Shown here piece by piece: positions 51,902-51,948 of a DNA stretch of 51,948 bases. Source of the stretch: Haloferax gibbonsii ATCC 33959 (GTDB lineage: Archaea > Halobacteriota > Halobacteria > Halobacteriales > Haloferacaceae); contig NZ_AOLJ01000011.1 of the NCBI RefSeq assembly GCF_000336775.1, forward strand, positions 794,503 through 846,450, given 5' to 3'. The stretch's first letter is position 1. The number at the start of each line of letters is the position of its first letter. Below the pieces are notes generated by a model, which saw only the letters and a program-made list of their open reading frames with translations, made no database searches and was not told the origin of the DNA. A program made the translations under genes and the position numbers.

Positions 51902-51948
51902 CGCCGCCGGCGCGAGGGGAGTGAACACGCACCACGGCTCGGGGACGC

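Noticed and set aside
1..51948. tRNA or rRNA genes and CRISPR repeats
   Set aside because: None was recognised by eye in the gaps between genes; a covariance-model search would settle short RNAs.

Overview
The window reads as about 52 kb of haloarchaeal main chromosome, most likely Haloferax. The signs are high GC, strongly acidic proteins, twin-arginine lipoprotein signals, TATA boxes about 25-31 bases ahead of start codons (leaderless transcripts), occasional GGAGGTGA ribosome sites, and archaeal genes such as DNA polymerase D. From memory, the gene order matches the Haloferax volcanii region polD2 / dpp / glyS / arg cluster / uvrB / rhodanese pair. No rRNA, tRNA, CRISPR array or insertion sequence is visible; the one mobile element is an intein.

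Layout. (1) 0-6 kb, minus strand: a PPC-domain gene, then the large subunit of DNA polymerase D carrying a 495-residue homing-endonuclease intein inside its catalytic motif, plus a 55-residue hypothetical protein. (2) 6-13.5 kb: a dipeptide/oligopeptide ABC transporter (lipoprotein, a permease reading frame in which DppB and DppC are fused, two ATPases) and a small membrane protein. (3) 13.5-19.5 kb: a hypothetical protein, a four-CBS protein overlapping glycyl-tRNA synthetase, a dolichol-kinase-like membrane protein, and an RCK_C subunit coupled to a CPA2 antiporter. (4) 19.5-29.2 kb: an arginine cluster argG-argH, then lysW-argX-argC-argB-argD-argE-argF. It uses the LysW carrier-protein route in place of N-acetylation. 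(5) 29-41.8 kb: single genes, including an XPD-like Fe-S helicase, a cytochrome P450, a 2H phosphoesterase, an SPFH protein, an acyl-CoA thioesterase, UspA, a TauE/SafE permease, and uvrB with a Nudix gene. (6) 41.9-46.4 kb: an AtoE-type transporter, two divergent tandem-rhodanese sulfurtransferases and an AI-2E-family permease. (7) 46.5-50.6 kb: a thiamine-type ABC transporter (ThiB-ThiP-ThiQ), followed by a methyltransferase and a small membrane protein.

How it works together. In the arg cluster, ArgX would couple glutamate to the C-terminal glutamate of the LysW carrier. ArgB, ArgC and ArgD then turn the carrier-bound side chain into ornithine, ArgE releases it, and ArgF, ArgG and ArgH make arginine. 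Overlapping stops and starts (ATGA, GTGA, TAATG) show tight translational coupling in the dpp, arg, antiporter and thi operons.

No wholly new multi-gene system is evident; most of the window is core metabolism. The most notable points are a LysW carrier lacking all four zinc cysteines, the PolD active-site intein with an Ala-Gln C-terminus, a DppB-DppC fusion explained by one extra G, an arginine-rich leaderless mini-ORF with a hairpin ahead of argG, a 33-codon ORF joining thiP and thiQ, and several perfect inverted repeats placed at promoters.
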